Source: Schizochytrium sp. CCTCC M209059 (taxonomy: Eukaryota > Sar > Bigyra > Thraustochytrida > Thraustochytriidae). From it: a stretch of 61,392 nt of DNA. This document shows, in pieces, positions 38,055 through 48,536 of this stretch. A program made the translations under genes and the position numbers. Position 1 is the stretch's first letter; each line of letters opens with the position of its first letter. The DNA is taken from contig KN805456.1 of NCBI GenBank assembly GCA_000818945.1, positions 61,576-122,967 on the forward strand, given 5' to 3'. The notes under the pieces are model-generated. The model saw only the letters and a list, made by a program, of their open reading frames with translations, searched no databases and was not told where the DNA came from.

Positions 38055-38978
38055 TCATTCCTCGATCTCCTCAAGCTTTTCGAGCTCAGCAATCATAGTC
38101 GTTTCGAGCTGATTACCTGCAAGTGTAAAGCGCCGCAGATTGCTTGCGCTGGAAACGATTTCTTTCGGTAATGCCGCAAGGCAGTTCTGTGCGAGCAAGA
38201 GATGCTTGAGCTTGGGTAATGCGGCAATGCGCTTAGCAACCCCGGAGAGCTTGTTATTCTCTACATTGATGACCTGGATTTCCTGACAGCGTCCGAGACA
38301 GGCATGCAGCTTGACAAGCTTGTTTTCTTGCAAGTAAACACGCTTGAGAGCAAGGCAGCCACCCATGGTTTTAGGAAGCTTATCAAGCTCGTTCCCCTCT
38401 GCATGAAGGATTTCGAGCTTGATGAGCTGTCCAAAGGACTTGGGCAACGATGTGATTTTGTTGCGCGCCAAACCAAGCTGACGGAGATTAACCAGCTTAC
38501 CAAAGTCCTCTGGGATTTCCGTGACAGCATTATCATCAATGTACAGCTCTTCCAGTGAGGTAAGCGTGTACAAGCACGCTGGGAGCGCTGTGAGCTTATT
38601 CCGATGCAAGGGAAGCCCCTTCAATGCGGACAAGCTACCAAAACTGGCCGGGAAACCCGCTTCTGTCATTTCGTTGTCCTCGAGGTAGATGGTGTCGAGC
38701 TCCTTAAGCTGGCCAATATCTTCTGGCAGCGCGGAAACCTTGTTTTTGCGCAGATACAGCTCGGTGAGCTTGACGAGCTTGCCGATCCCGTCCACTTTGG
38801 TGAGCTGATTGTTCTCGAGAAAGAGACCTTCGAGATCGGTGCATTTCTCAAAGATAAGCGCCGGCACCTCCGTGAGCTCCTTTTCCGACATGTCTAGCTC
38901 GGTGAGCTCGTCCTCATCTTCGTCAACATCGAGCTCCAGCTCTTCCACAAGCTTGACGACTTCCTCGTCGAGGCCCAT
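38055..38978 (-). CDS. leucine-rich repeat protein
   Basis: 307 residues from MGLDEEVVKLVEELELD (ATG 38978). The frame is open to 39185, but the extra N-terminus is Arg-rich text. After an acidic N-terminal 35 residues there are about ten LRRs of 23 residues (LTELYLRKNKVSALPEDIGQ, LRQLGLARNKITSLPKSFGQ), of the Ras-suppressor/SHOC2-like or plant-intracellular-Ras-LRR style. No transmembrane or kinase segment is present, so it is probably a soluble scaffold. The terminal helix is EKLEEIEE. Confidence 0.88.
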   Translation of the reverse strand: MGLDEEVVKLVEELELDVDEDEDELTELDMSEKELTEVPALIFEKCTDLEGLFLENNQLTKVDGIGKLVKLTELYLRKNKVSALPEDIGQLKELDTIYLEDNEMTEAGFPASFGSLSALKGLPLHRNKLTALPACLYTLTSLEELYIDDNAVTEIPEDFGKLVNLRQLGLARNKITSLPKSFGQLIKLEILHAEGNELDKLPKTMGGCLALKRVYLQENKLVKLHACLGRCQEIQVINVENNKLSGVAKRIAALPKLKHLLLAQNCLAALPKEIVSSASNLRRFTLAGNQLETTMIAELEKLEEIEE

Positions 38979-39330
38979 CGTACGTGCGCCGCCTTTCTCC
39001 TCGGCGCGCGGCGCCTCGACGTTGACCGCCTGCCTGCCTGACCGAGCGAGACTTCCCTTCCTGGCCCGCCGTCCCGCGTTTGTTCGCTTTTCGGTCACAA
39101 CCGCTCGCAGGGTCTCCCACCGAGACTGCAAGCCACCCTCCGAGTCGCTCGCGGGCGGGTGCCAAACGGGCTCGTGCGCGAGCAAACGACCCGTTGATCA
39201 ATCGGACAATCGTCTCCCCAGCCCTCCAGCCAGCGAGCTATCATCACGTCCTAGCTAGCTGGCTAGCTAGCTAGGTAACCGTTGGGAAAACCTCGCACTA
39301 CTCGGGCGGTGGAAGTCACATGGGGACCAA

Positions 39331-39345
39331 GGGGGGGGGGGGGGG
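39331..39345. repeat. poly-G tract
   Basis: Fifteen G in a row in the divergent spacer 38979-39571. The spacer also has a TAGC iteration at about 39250-39272. Confidence 0.95.
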
Positions 39346-39571
39346 TGCGGCGCGGGACTCGTGCATGCGCGCGCGCGCGAGAGAGCAAGAGATGGACATA
39401 GGCGAGGCGGCGGATTGGATACAAGATGGAGCCTCCCGCGCGCCCGATCCGGCGCCAGAGCGTCAGACTTGGAGCGTGAAGGTGGTGTGCGTGCTGTCGA
39501 TGAGCAAAGTGCGAGCAGGAGCAGGAGCAGGAGCAGAAGCAGGAGCAGGAGCAGCGTGAAGAAAAGCGAAG

Positions 39572-41089
39572 ATGGCAACGAGCTCGCGAAGGGACGCACT
39601 TCGACGAGCTCGCTTGCAAGAACGAGCGAGTCTCGAGGCGCGAGAGGCACTTGACAGAGAAGGCTTGCTGGAAAAGGTGCGAGACAGGATCGAAGAATGG
39701 GTGAACCGCGCCATCGCAGAGAATGGCGTCCATGACACAAGGCACATCACCGAGCAAGTCTGCGCTGACGCAAGGTACCACGTGCAAAGCACACAGCTGC
39801 CTGCCGTGCTGAGCGAGGACCTTTGTCAATTTTGTAAATCGCGCATCCATGAATGCGGGTGTGACGGCGGAAGCGGCCGCCGTCAGGAGGCCCGACTCCC
39901 GCAACATCTCATTGACGACGAGTACGCCCTATTGGCTCTCGCACGAGCCGACGAAGCAAAGGATCAAGAGCGCAAGGACAAGCTTGCCTTGCTTGCACGA
40001 CGTAAGGGATATGCTTCAGATCTGAACGACCTCATGGCAGAGCAAGAGCGCGCACGCCAAGCCGCAGCCTCCGAAAAGCAGCGCGAAGCTGCGCGCATTG
40101 CTGCAGAGGCCGAAGCATTTCGTCGCGAGCAGGCAGCTCGCGCAGCTGCACTCCAGCAAAGGCAAGCAAAGTGCACCGACGAGCTTGATCAGTTTTGTGC
40201 GGCGCAACGCTTACACCAGCGGCGGCTCCAAGAGGAGGACCGTGCAGAGGAAACGAGACTCTTGGAGCAGGCCAGGCGCAAAGAGGCACAGGAACAAGAA
40301 CGTCTTGCACGATTCCGCGCTCTGCAACATGACGAACTCGTAAGGGACCAGCAAATGTACGCCGATGCGCTGCAACAGCGCAAACTCGAGGAAGAAGCAG
40401 AGCGCCTCCGTGATCGCGAATTTGCACGGCAGGCAGAGGAGCGCGAACTCGAACGAGAAGCGCAGCGTCGGCGTGAGAAGGAAGCTATTCTTGCCAAGCA
40501 ACATGAAATCTATTCGACCGTGGGTACTGAGCTTGGACGTGTTGAGCGGGAGCGCCGCGAAGCGCTCGAGCAAGCCTTTGTGCAATGGGAGAAGGAGAGC
40601 CAACAGCGCGAGGCGGCCAAGCATGCCCAACAGGAACGCCAGCGACAGCTCACATTGCAAGACCTTCAGCGTACGCGCGCTCAGCAGGTTATGGAGCGAC
40701 GACTTTCGCAGGAACGCTCGGCCGCCGAGCAGGCAGCCTATGCACGCGAATTGCAGTTCCGGGCTCGCGTTCAGGCAGAGCAAGATAAACACGAACGTCG
40801 CCGTCTTGCTGAGCAGTGTCACGAGTATCAAGAAAGTCTCAAGTTTCAAATGGCCGAGGAACAGCGCACGCGCAAGGAGCGACTTCGCATTGGAATGAAC
40901 GATGTGGAGCGAAAAATGAATGCACCACTGTTGCGGACCTACAACCTCGTAGACATGAATGGCAACACCAACACGTGCTGGACGGGTCGCTGCAGTGGAG
41001 TATGCACGTGTCCACGGGCGCTCCGCGAGCAGCGTTACCATCATGCTGAGACGAGCCAAGCGTTCCTACACAACAATCATCACCACTAA
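39572..41089 (+). CDS. long coiled-coil protein, trichohyalin/plectin-homology-like
   Basis: 505 residues. The N-terminal 110 residues hold a possible zinc knuckle (LCQFCKSRIHECGCDG). From about 130 to 450 the protein is a continuous Arg/Glu/Gln/Ala coiled coil. Near 430-460 it reads KFQMAEEQRTRKERLRIGMN, then DVERKMNAPLL, the style of TPH-domain proteins found in cilia (for example CFAP45/53, MNS1). The tail has CWTGRCSGVCTCP. If the resemblance is real it may be a flagellar microtubule inner protein, fitting zoospores. The evidence for that role is weak. Confidence 0.72.
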   Translation: MATSSRRDALRRARLQERASLEAREALDREGLLEKVRDRIEEWVNRAIAENGVHDTRHITEQVCADARYHVQSTQLPAVLSEDLCQFCKSRIHECGCDGGSGRRQEARLPQHLIDDEYALLALARADEAKDQERKDKLALLARRKGYASDLNDLMAEQERARQAAASEKQREAARIAAEAEAFRREQAARAAALQQRQAKCTDELDQFCAAQRLHQRRLQEEDRAEETRLLEQARRKEAQEQERLARFRALQHDELVRDQQMYADALQQRKLEEEAERLRDREFARQAEERELEREAQRRREKEAILAKQHEIYSTVGTELGRVERERREALEQAFVQWEKESQQREAAKHAQQERQRQLTLQDLQRTRAQQVMERRLSQERSAAEQAAYARELQFRARVQAEQDKHERRRLAEQCHEYQESLKFQMAEEQRTRKERLRIGMNDVERKMNAPLLRTYNLVDMNGNTNTCWTGRCSGVCTCPRALREQRYHHAETSQAFLHNNHHH

Positions 41090-41516
41090 CGGGGTCCAGC
41101 TATTCCCAAAAGAGGCGGTGGGGCAAACAAAAGACGATGGTTTTAGGACAATTATACACACTTGTCAAAGAAGAAGAGAAGGCGACTTCCGAGGTGACTT
41201 CTTCACTATTATTATGCTCAGTCCTCCCAAAAGAAAATGAGAACGTCTGTATTTCGCAATTGATCCTGTTCTTGTGGCCCTTGATCACGTGGAAAAGGGT
41301 AATACCTAAAGAGTAAAGACGGCTACGTTTCACCCAAGCGCGTCACCCGTATTGATCCGATCAATGGGATGCATACAGAGACCCTATCGAATTTTCTGCA
41401 ACAAGCACACACGCATACAGGGAGAGAGTGAGTAGGCCTAGGCCAAGAAAATACATGCTTGTATCGTTATGAAAGTCTCAAAGTTCGTTTGCGCGCAGTC
41501 TTTCTTTCCTCTCGCG
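41090..41516. other. convergent spacer with TAGGCCTA site
   Basis: About 430 bp between stop codons. GTAGGCCTAGGCC is at about 41432-41444. No gene is supported. Confidence 0.5.
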
Positions 41517-43667
41517 TCATCGCAATAGCGGCACGTAGTAGAGCAGAATGCTTGGGTCAAAGGCATCCACATAGAGTCGCTTGCGGATGCGCTCAAGAAC
41601 GTATTCAGAGTCCTCATGCTCAGGATTAGTGAGAACAGATGTGTCCTGGAGGTCAAAGTCGTTGGCGAGCTGTCCACAGGAAAAGGTGGCACATGCTTCG
41701 GTGTTTGTAGCGTCGTTAATGACGGTAAGCTCGACGTCATCATCGACGGGTCGAACGCCGACAATCTTGAGCTGACCCTTTTTGCTAACAAATGCACTGT
41801 ACGCCCTCTCGCGTTCGCGCTCGGCCTGCATGAGCTGCGCAACATGCGAGTCGGCAAGCAAAACTTTGACGGCAGTGAGACGCGCCTCAGGCGCACAGAG
41901 AGCCACGAGATCGGCAATTTGTTGGGGTGCGGCCTGCGGATCCGTCTCGACGTGTTGCTGCATGGCAATGGGGCACATCTCGGACGGCAGAAGGGCTTTC
42001 AAGTCAAGGTCGCTACGCGCGCGCATTTCCGTAGCTTCCTCCAGTGAGGCAGGGTTGCCACCGAGACTGCAGAGCGCCTCAGCCATTGCACATGCGGCCT
42101 CGGCGATGTCGTGACGGTCAAAGACGAGACGACTCAGAGCGCGCACAGCCGTAATTCTACTATGCACAAGCGTCGCAAGTCGCGGTTTGAGAAGAGCCTG
42201 CATTAGAATATCGTCAGAGACGAAAAGATCGCCGCCGTCTTTTTCTTCCCCATCGAGCTTAAGGAGAGCCGAGAGAACAGCCTTTTCGACGCGTGCAACA
42301 CCACTTGGCCCCGAAGAGTAGCACATGTAGACGTGTCTTGCGAAAGCAAGGCGCACAGTGCGAATCTGCTCTGCGAGTTCCTCGCTCGTTGGCACCTTGA
42401 CAAGCTCAGCATCTTCCTCATGCGATTGCTGGAGCGCCATAAGTGTGTTGATCTCAGACGCGCGAAGGCCGACAGCATTATGACCAAGGATAGCACGCAA
42501 GGCCCCACGCGTCATGAAGTCGACGTCGTTTTGTGCATCTCCCGCGCCCGCGTCCGCATCAGAATTTTTGCTTTCTTCTGCAACCTTTGATTCTGCGCTC
42601 GACGAGGTTTCCTTGCCCTTTTTCGTTGTGTCGGGCGCCGAAGCAGCGGCGTTACCATCTCCATCTTTTGCGTCGGTGTTCTCGTCGGCGTCCTCAACAT
42701 TGGACGCCTTACGCTTTTCGAGGGCTTCGCAGGCCTTTGCAATGGAGAACGCAAGGTCTGGGCTATAGGCATCGAGGATTGACTCTGGCCAGGCTTGGGC
42801 ACTTGAGTTGTGAAACTCTGATGTGAGCCGCCGCTTGAGAATATTCTTCACGGACTTGGCAACTGCCTGCAGGCTGCTGGCCGGGTCCACACACGAGTAG
42901 AGAAGCATGAAATCATCTGCCGAGGCATCAAACTCGCGTCCCACTTCTTGTACAAGCTCGAGTCCCGCAAAATATCGATTCATATCGTCCGCTGCATCGT
43001 TGTCAGATGTTGAAAAGAAGATTTCAGCGACCTTGTTCTCGATTTCCTCGCGTCGCGTCACGACGTCCGAGCTCACATTGCCAAAATCAAAGTCTTCATC
43101 TTCAGAATCCTCGTCAGTGGGACCGAGGAGGTCTTCGTCGGGGAGAAAGTCGTCTTCCGAGTCGTCTTCGTAGACTGGTTTCCGCGCGGCGTCGGCGATT
43201 TTCATTTCCTCACCAATTTCAGCGTCAAAGGCAATTTGTCCTCGAGTGGATCCAAAGTCGTCCCGAACAATATCAAGGTGTCTTTCGCGCACGCTGATCT
43301 TGTCAGAGAGCATGCGATCAACGAGCGACTCGGAGAAGTTGTCGATTTTCCGCCAGTACAAGACATTTTCGAGCCTGTAGCGGATGACCTTGGGTCCCTG
43401 TTGTGCTTCCTCTGCGGTGCACGATTTGGATTCTGCGACTTTACGAGCGCTCGGTTGGCCGTCATCATCTTCGACTTCAAATGTGACGTTTACGACGGTG
43501 CTCGGGATGGGCATGAGCTTTGTGGGGCGGCTGAGCACGCCATCAATTCTCCAGCTAACTGTTTGGCGCACAGTGCGGGTGAGGTGTAGCTTGAATGACG
43601 TCTTCCACGATTCTTCGACGGCTTTAAGGATACTGATTTGCGCATCAGAGGCCGACATGGGCGCCAT
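41517..43667 (-). CDS. unknown acidic protein, 716 residues
   Basis: Starts MAPMSASDAQISILKAVEES. The first 160 residues look like a beta-rich domain (SWRIDGVLSRPTKLMPIPST, VNVTFEVEDDDGQ). An acidic stretch (YEDDSEDDFLPDEDLLGPTD) follows near 170-200, a helical domain next, a Lys/Ala/Glu low-complexity linker near 320-375, and a helical repeat-like C-terminal half (about 400-620). It ends FDPSILLYYVPLLR. No catalytic motif is seen and no family is recognised. Its length and single ORF make it a genuine gene. Confidence 0.7.
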   Translation of the reverse strand: MAPMSASDAQISILKAVEESWKTSFKLHLTRTVRQTVSWRIDGVLSRPTKLMPIPSTVVNVTFEVEDDDGQPSARKVAESKSCTAEEAQQGPKVIRYRLENVLYWRKIDNFSESLVDRMLSDKISVRERHLDIVRDDFGSTRGQIAFDAEIGEEMKIADAARKPVYEDDSEDDFLPDEDLLGPTDEDSEDEDFDFGNVSSDVVTRREEIENKVAEIFFSTSDNDAADDMNRYFAGLELVQEVGREFDASADDFMLLYSCVDPASSLQAVAKSVKNILKRRLTSEFHNSSAQAWPESILDAYSPDLAFSIAKACEALEKRKASNVEDADENTDAKDGDGNAAASAPDTTKKGKETSSSAESKVAEESKNSDADAGAGDAQNDVDFMTRGALRAILGHNAVGLRASEINTLMALQQSHEEDAELVKVPTSEELAEQIRTVRLAFARHVYMCYSSGPSGVARVEKAVLSALLKLDGEEKDGGDLFVSDDILMQALLKPRLATLVHSRITAVRALSRLVFDRHDIAEAACAMAEALCSLGGNPASLEEATEMRARSDLDLKALLPSEMCPIAMQQHVETDPQAAPQQIADLVALCAPEARLTAVKVLLADSHVAQLMQAERERERAYSAFVSKKGQLKIVGVRPVDDDVELTVINDATNTEACATFSCGQLANDFDLQDTSVLTNPEHEDSEYVLERIRKRLYVDAFDPSILLYYVPLLR

Positions 43668-43905
43668 GGTGATAGTACTCTCGCTGGCTTTGTCGAATCA
43701 GCGTCGTGATGATCTTTTTACACTTCTTGCTGCTCACTGTCGAGGCCTTTACCCCGCCCTACGCGACACAAAGCACGTGTGCAAAGCTGAGGCGTCGCTC
43801 TACCTTTCGTTGGCAGCGCCGCAGCCACTTTGTTTGCGAGCGGTCCGCTCGCTCTCTTGCTCTTATTGCACCCTTTTGCTCGCTCACTCCCTTGCTAGGG
43901 TCCTT

Positions 43906-43983
43906 CCCCCCCCCCCCCCACAANNNNNNNNNNNNNNNNNNNNNNNNNNNNNNNNNNNNNNNNNNNNNNTCCCCCCCCCCCCC
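43906..43983. other. assembly gap (46 N) flanked by poly-C
   Basis: C runs (about 14 before, 14 after) border N at 43924-43969. The gap is probably a collapsed poly-C tract. It lies in the spacer 43668-44381. Confidence 0.95.
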
Positions 43984-44381
43984 AATAGAGATAGCAATTA
44001 TATGGAAGCCAAAAATCTACCAAGGGTGTGCACGAATGTACGTGTGCGCACGGACAAATGGATGGAGTATTTCTTTCATGCTGCCTGCTAGCTGCCTGCC
44101 TAGAAACCTTGAACTTGGAGCCAACTTAATAGCGTCCTCGCATAACGGATAATTAGGTGTGTGCGTGCACACCCTTCTTTGCGGGGACACTTGGTGGACC
44201 ACCGATTTCGTGCAGGCACAATCCGGCTGGAGATGCTTGAAGAGACTGAGAGGGAAAGGGGAGGGTCATCGAGGAGGGCCGAGACGGCCACGGAACGTGA
44301 ATCGGGTGCTCCCTTTGGACCCGCAGAAAAGGATCTTGCGCTTGATTAGTTCCGTCGTGAAGTAGCAAGCTAGAAAGAAAG

Positions 44382-44945
44382 ATGGCGGCAGCGGCCTTGG
44401 CAAACAAGAGCTTGTCGGTGACTCTTCTCGAGCCCGGCGACGAGAAGACCTTTCCACGCGAGGGTGATGTCGTCGAGGCGTTCTACACTGGCACGCTGGC
44501 CGCTTCTGGCGCGCAGTTTGATTCCAATGTAGACAAGGAGCCTCTGCGATTCACCGTCGGCGACGGTTCTATGATCGAAGGCTGGGATACGGCAATTCGC
44601 GACGTGAGTTTAGGCGGCAAGGCACGCGTGTTTGTGCCTGCAAAGCGAGCATACGCCGAGCACGGTTATCCCAGTCCGGACGGCGAGGGCTATGCGATTC
44701 CGCCTGACTCTGATCTCGTGTATGATCTGCAGGTCGTCAAAGTTGAAAAGCCCAAGTCTCAGGGAGATGCGCAAGCGCCCAAGAAGCTCACGCGAGAGGA
44801 GCAAGAGGCTGCTGAGAAGGAGCAGCTTCGTCTTTGGATGGAGCAGGCGGCTGCGAAATCGAGCACCTCAGCCACCAACGGTGGCGCAGGCAAAGGAAAA
44901 TCCAACAAGAAGAAGAAGAACAACAAGAAGAAAGGCAAGAAGTAA
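44382..44945 (+). CDS. FKBP-type peptidyl-prolyl isomerase with basic tail
   Basis: 187 residues. An FKBP domain at about 10-125 shows VEAFYTGTLAASGAQFDSNV, the GDGSMIEGWDTAIRDVSLGG core and a YDLQVVKVE C-terminal strand. Y26/D37/W59-type active-site residues of FKBP12 have plausible counterparts (YTG, FDS, GWD). The tail (about 130-187) is a charged helix and a Lys/Asn run (NKKKKNNKKKGKK) suggesting nuclear or nucleolar location. The start codon is in a good context (AAAGATGG). A polyadenylation-like AATAAATAAA is near 45067. Confidence 0.92.
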   Translation: MAAAALANKSLSVTLLEPGDEKTFPREGDVVEAFYTGTLAASGAQFDSNVDKEPLRFTVGDGSMIEGWDTAIRDVSLGGKARVFVPAKRAYAEHGYPSPDGEGYAIPPDSDLVYDLQVVKVEKPKSQGDAQAPKKLTREEQEAAEKEQLRLWMEQAAAKSSTSATNGGAGKGKSNKKKKNNKKKGKK

Positions 44946-45274
44946 AGATTCACGAGGCGCAGAGGCCCGAATGGGTGAGAAGTGCAAAAGATCAATAACG
45001 AGAAGAAGAAGCTCGTGCCCCACATCAATGAACACGAGGGCGCAAGATGATTTTTGCTGTTGTAGAATAAATAAAAGAAAGAAAGCAAAAGTTTAAAAAG
45101 TGACTGCAACCCTCTTCAGACGAGACTTTCTTTCTCAATACATGTCGTTGATGCTGACATTGCTTGACAAGAAGAAGTTCTCTGTCTGTAATGCGAGAGA
45201 ATGAATAACCGATGTGTCGGGTAAGGAAGGGACTCGATGTCGTGTAAACAAGTAAGTGATGAGCCCATTATAAA

Positions 45275-45343
45275 TTTTTCTTTTCTTTTCTTTTCTTTTC
45301 TTTTCTTTTCTTTTCTTTTCTTTTCTTTTCTTTTCTTTTCTTT
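45275..45343. repeat. (TTTTC)n microsatellite
   Basis: About 13 units in the convergent 3' spacer 44946-45371, the complement of the AAAAG repeat at 37915-37970. Confidence 0.95.
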
Positions 45344-45371
45344 TGTGATGTGTGATGTGATGTTCTTTTCT

Positions 45372-46412
45372 TCAGATACCCTCTTCAAGCGAGTGCAGGA
45401 ACTCAGTATAGTTAATTTTTTCAGGATGCCGAGCTGGAAAAGCATCATGAAGTACATCGATCGCGTCTTCGACCCCGTTTTTAGGAAGGAGACCGGTCGT
45501 TTTGAGCACACTCATGAATTGCGTGCGAGTCACTGACTTGATATGGTGACGGTCAAATTTGTCAAACGCGCCTCCGAGATGAAGTCTCCGAATGCGGCAG
45601 TTCTGACGCATGGGATGCAAGACCTCCTCCAGAGCCTCTGCTTCGAAGCGACGGGGTTCCCGCGTTCCCTTGGCAGCGAGACGATTATCTTGTTTCATGT
45701 GCGCTGGGTCAACAAAGCTGAGACAGCTGAGATAATCGACAAAGAGGGCATCGTTTAACGACTGAAAGCGCTGTGCCACAAGATCAATCTTGGCCCCATG
45801 AATGCAGGTAATTCCAGCCATGTGCAAAGCACTCTTGAATTTGCTTGCGGGAATCTTACCCTTGCGCAGCGGGTCGTACGGGGCAAAAAAATCCCAGAGA
45901 CGAATGCGCTTGGTCGCGCATTCTTCGCGCAAAAGGTCAACGAGGCCATCAACGGTGGCCTGCATATTGTCATATTTGGCTTCATCATCGTTGCGCCGAC
46001 CATAGCCCGCCATGGCAGCCTCGCGACGCAGATTTCCCTGGAGCTCCATTTCCGCTACGGTTTCTGGTGAAAGTCCCGGAGGCACGGAGCCAGGAGAGGC
46101 ATCCGCAAATTTGATGAATTCACGATAATTAATGATGAGGTCAAGTTCGCCGTCCTCGTGCTTAAAAAGTTGGCACATGGCCTGGAGTACGGGCTCGCGT
46201 GCCTTTTGCACAGAGCGAAGCTGAAGCGTGTTGAGTGCGCGTCGAAAGCGCGAGCATGAGAGCTTGCCTGACCTGGTGGTGTCGAATGCGACAAATGCTG
46301 GCGGCAAGAGGACACGACTCGTGCGAACTTCCTCTCTGATGCGATCGACGAGCGCTCTTGCTTCATCGAGCGTCTCCTCGCTGACAGCCTCGTAGTCCCA
46401 GAAGACGTCCAT
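45372..46412 (-). CDS. EF-hand-like protein
   Basis: 346 residues (MDVFWDYEAVSEETLDEARA). Three or more paired-helix modules of EF-hand style occur: FVAFDTTRSGKLSCSRFRRA, then FAPYDPLRKGKIPASKFKSA, and FDKFDRHHIKSVTRTQFMSV. Calcium loops are degenerate: the D-x-[DNS]-x-G pattern holds partly in the first two and is lost in the third. So calcium binding may be limited. The layout resembles multi-EF-hand ciliary and calcium-sensor-like proteins. No signal peptide or membrane segment. Confidence 0.75.
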   Translation of the reverse strand: MDVFWDYEAVSEETLDEARALVDRIREEVRTSRVLLPPAFVAFDTTRSGKLSCSRFRRALNTLQLRSVQKAREPVLQAMCQLFKHEDGELDLIINYREFIKFADASPGSVPPGLSPETVAEMELQGNLRREAAMAGYGRRNDDEAKYDNMQATVDGLVDLLREECATKRIRLWDFFAPYDPLRKGKIPASKFKSALHMAGITCIHGAKIDLVAQRFQSLNDALFVDYLSCLSFVDPAHMKQDNRLAAKGTREPRRFEAEALEEVLHPMRQNCRIRRLHLGGAFDKFDRHHIKSVTRTQFMSVLKTTGLLPKNGVEDAIDVLHDAFPARHPEKINYTEFLHSLEEGI

Positions 46413-46806
46413 TTTGGCGGCAAATCTAGGCTTCGTGCTTGTGCAGGTTTGCTCTGATTCTCTTTTTTCGAGTTTGCACGATCTTCATCGCGCACGCGAG
46501 AGAAAGAAACGAGATACATCGTTTTGTAAACTATCCGTTGAAAAGCAAAAATCTGAGTTGATTTTTTTTTTCCACCCTGCTTGCAGGGAGAGGAAAGAGA
46601 TTGCGAGAAGCTAAAGAAAAATGAAACAGCGCATGGGCTCGCACGGCGTACATGCAACAAGATGACCGCAATGTGATGTAAAGTGATGATCAGGTTTTTG
46701 CACAACGTCCGTGGCGAGGATTAAAGCTCTAGCTAAGAGGAAGGAAAAGGGAAATTTCATGACAGGAGAACGATGATTCAATTCAATTCAACTCAAATCA
46801 TTTCAC

Positions 46807-46990
46807 TTCGAATCGGTTCGATTCGGTTCGATTCGATTCGATTCGATTTAATTTGATTTGACTCCTTCGTTCAAGGAGTACGTTGACAATAGAGAGCGCT
46901 CGTCCACAGGCAGCGTGGCAAAACTGGCTGGCTGATTGACTGACTGACCGACTGACAGACAGGCAGACAGACAGACTGACTGACTGACTG
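46807..46990. repeat. (GATTC)n and (GACT/GACA)n microsatellites
   Basis: GATTC units at about 46807-46860, then GACT/GACA units at about 46930-46992, in the spacer 46413-47074. The rest of that spacer shows no gene. Confidence 0.9.
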
Positions 46991-47074
46991 CCTGACGGAC
47001 CACAGTGGCGTGAAAGATTGCATAAATGGTAAGAAAGGGCCAAGGCTACTTGGCACCGGGAAGGTTGGCTGATT

Positions 47075-47701
47075 TTATTTGGCACCAAGAAGCTTGTCCT
47101 TGGCCTCGTTGATCTTGGTCGCCACGTAGGTGGAACCACCAGTATCAGGATGGTTAAGCATGGCAAGGCGGCGGTGGGCTTCACGGACCTTTTCGCGAGT
47201 AGCGCTTTCGCGAATTCCAAGAATAAGAGCGGCCTCACGCTTGGTCATTTCCTCCTCAAAGCCACCCTCGTAAAAGTTCTTGCCGAGCATAAAGCTGAGC
47301 CAGCTGAGCCAGCCACTTTCCTTCTTTTCGGTTTCACCGCCGCCCTGGGCAGCTTCTTCTTTGGCAGCGGCAGCGGCAGCCTCTTGCCTGGCCTGGCGAC
47401 GGTCGATGGCCTCGAGCACGAGCTTGCCCGAGTAGGCGACGACAGCCACTCCACCACCAACAATGATCGGTGACAGCGACTCTTGCGGGACGGTGGCCCG
47501 GAACCCGCGGGACTGGAGGGCAAAGCGCTTGTCGCGCATGTCCTTTTGCTCAGCGTCCTCCTCGCGGCGGGCGTCCACGAAGGTGCCTGCGGCCAGGCGG
47601 AGAGTCCTCCGCGCGGTGTGGGCCCCATGGTCGGCGCCATGGCCCAGAGCCACACCTTGGCGCGCGGCCACGGCGCCCATTCGTCGCGCGCCAAGCATCA
47701 T
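47075..47701 (-). CDS. Pam18/Tim14-type J protein of the mitochondrial import motor
   Basis: 208 residues from MMLGARRMGAVAARQ (47701). The frame is open to 47836, giving a 45-residue longer form. The N-terminus is Arg/Ala-rich and acid-poor, like a mitochondrial presequence. A single membrane segment (IIVGGGVAVVAYSGKLVLEA) comes next, then a linker, then a C-terminal J domain: MTKREAALILGIRESATREK and MLNHPDTGGSTYVATKINEA. The HPD motif is intact near 185. This layout and the short C-terminal J domain match Pam18/Tim14 (DNAJC19/15), which stimulates mtHsp70 at TIM23. Confidence 0.92.
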   Translation of the reverse strand: MMLGARRMGAVAARQGVALGHGADHGAHTARRTLRLAAGTFVDARREEDAEQKDMRDKRFALQSRGFRATVPQESLSPIIVGGGVAVVAYSGKLVLEAIDRRQARQEAAAAAAKEEAAQGGGETEKKESGWLSWLSFMLGKNFYEGGFEEEMTKREAALILGIRESATREKVREAHRRLAMLNHPDTGGSTYVATKINEAKDKLLGAK

Positions 47702-48536
47702 CGTGCCCGCACCGCTCTCCCGGCCTCTGCTGCCCGCTGCTGCCGCTGGCGCCGCCTTTGCGAGGACCTCTCGGCGCTTTTCTTCTGGATCAACTTGTGC
47801 GACTGCACGCTCCGTGCGGACCGCCACCCCCTGCACACGACCCTTGCAAGGGTCAGTCAGTCAGTCAGGTCCTTCTTTTGCGACCCTTGTACGGGTCTCC
47901 TGGCAAAGCTCGCCTAGTGATGTAGTAGTACACGACGAGGATGTGACGGCTCCGAGCGGCGGCTCGGTTGGAGATGGCAGAGCGTCTTGGTGGATGGTTG
48001 TTTACGGGATGACGTGGCTGGCGAGGAATGCGAGGACGCTGCAAGTAGACATTGTGTACTTTGTCTGGGCCAAATAATCGTGAAGAGAGCGCAATTTTGC
48101 GATGATGATGGCCTTGGTGATCGATCCAAAGCGATGACAGATCTTTTCCGGCTGGCAAAGTGAATGCCGGCAGGAGATCAAAGTCGCTCGTGGTTAACTC
48201 ACGTCGCTCGTCCTCTCCGTCCCAGACCGCTGTTTTCTTGACGCACCGCGGCCGCCGCGATGGTGTCTGCATTCCGCTCGGAAGCTGCGGCTAGATCATC
48301 CGCAGAATTGGACTTTCGAGCACCTCAGTAGCTGCAGAATCGAAACGTGCTTGCGTCTTTGGGTCGACGGCCAGTGCGCGTGCGAGCGAGCGAGCGAGCG
48401 AGCGAAGGGGCCGATTGCGTGTATGCTGAGCGTTGGGCGGCGCGCGTGGCCCGGACTCGTGGGCCCTGCGCTTGGGAGAAGAAGGCCAGGCCTGAAGCTG
48501 CTGGCAGTGACGACGGTGGCGAGCCTGTTTAGCGCA

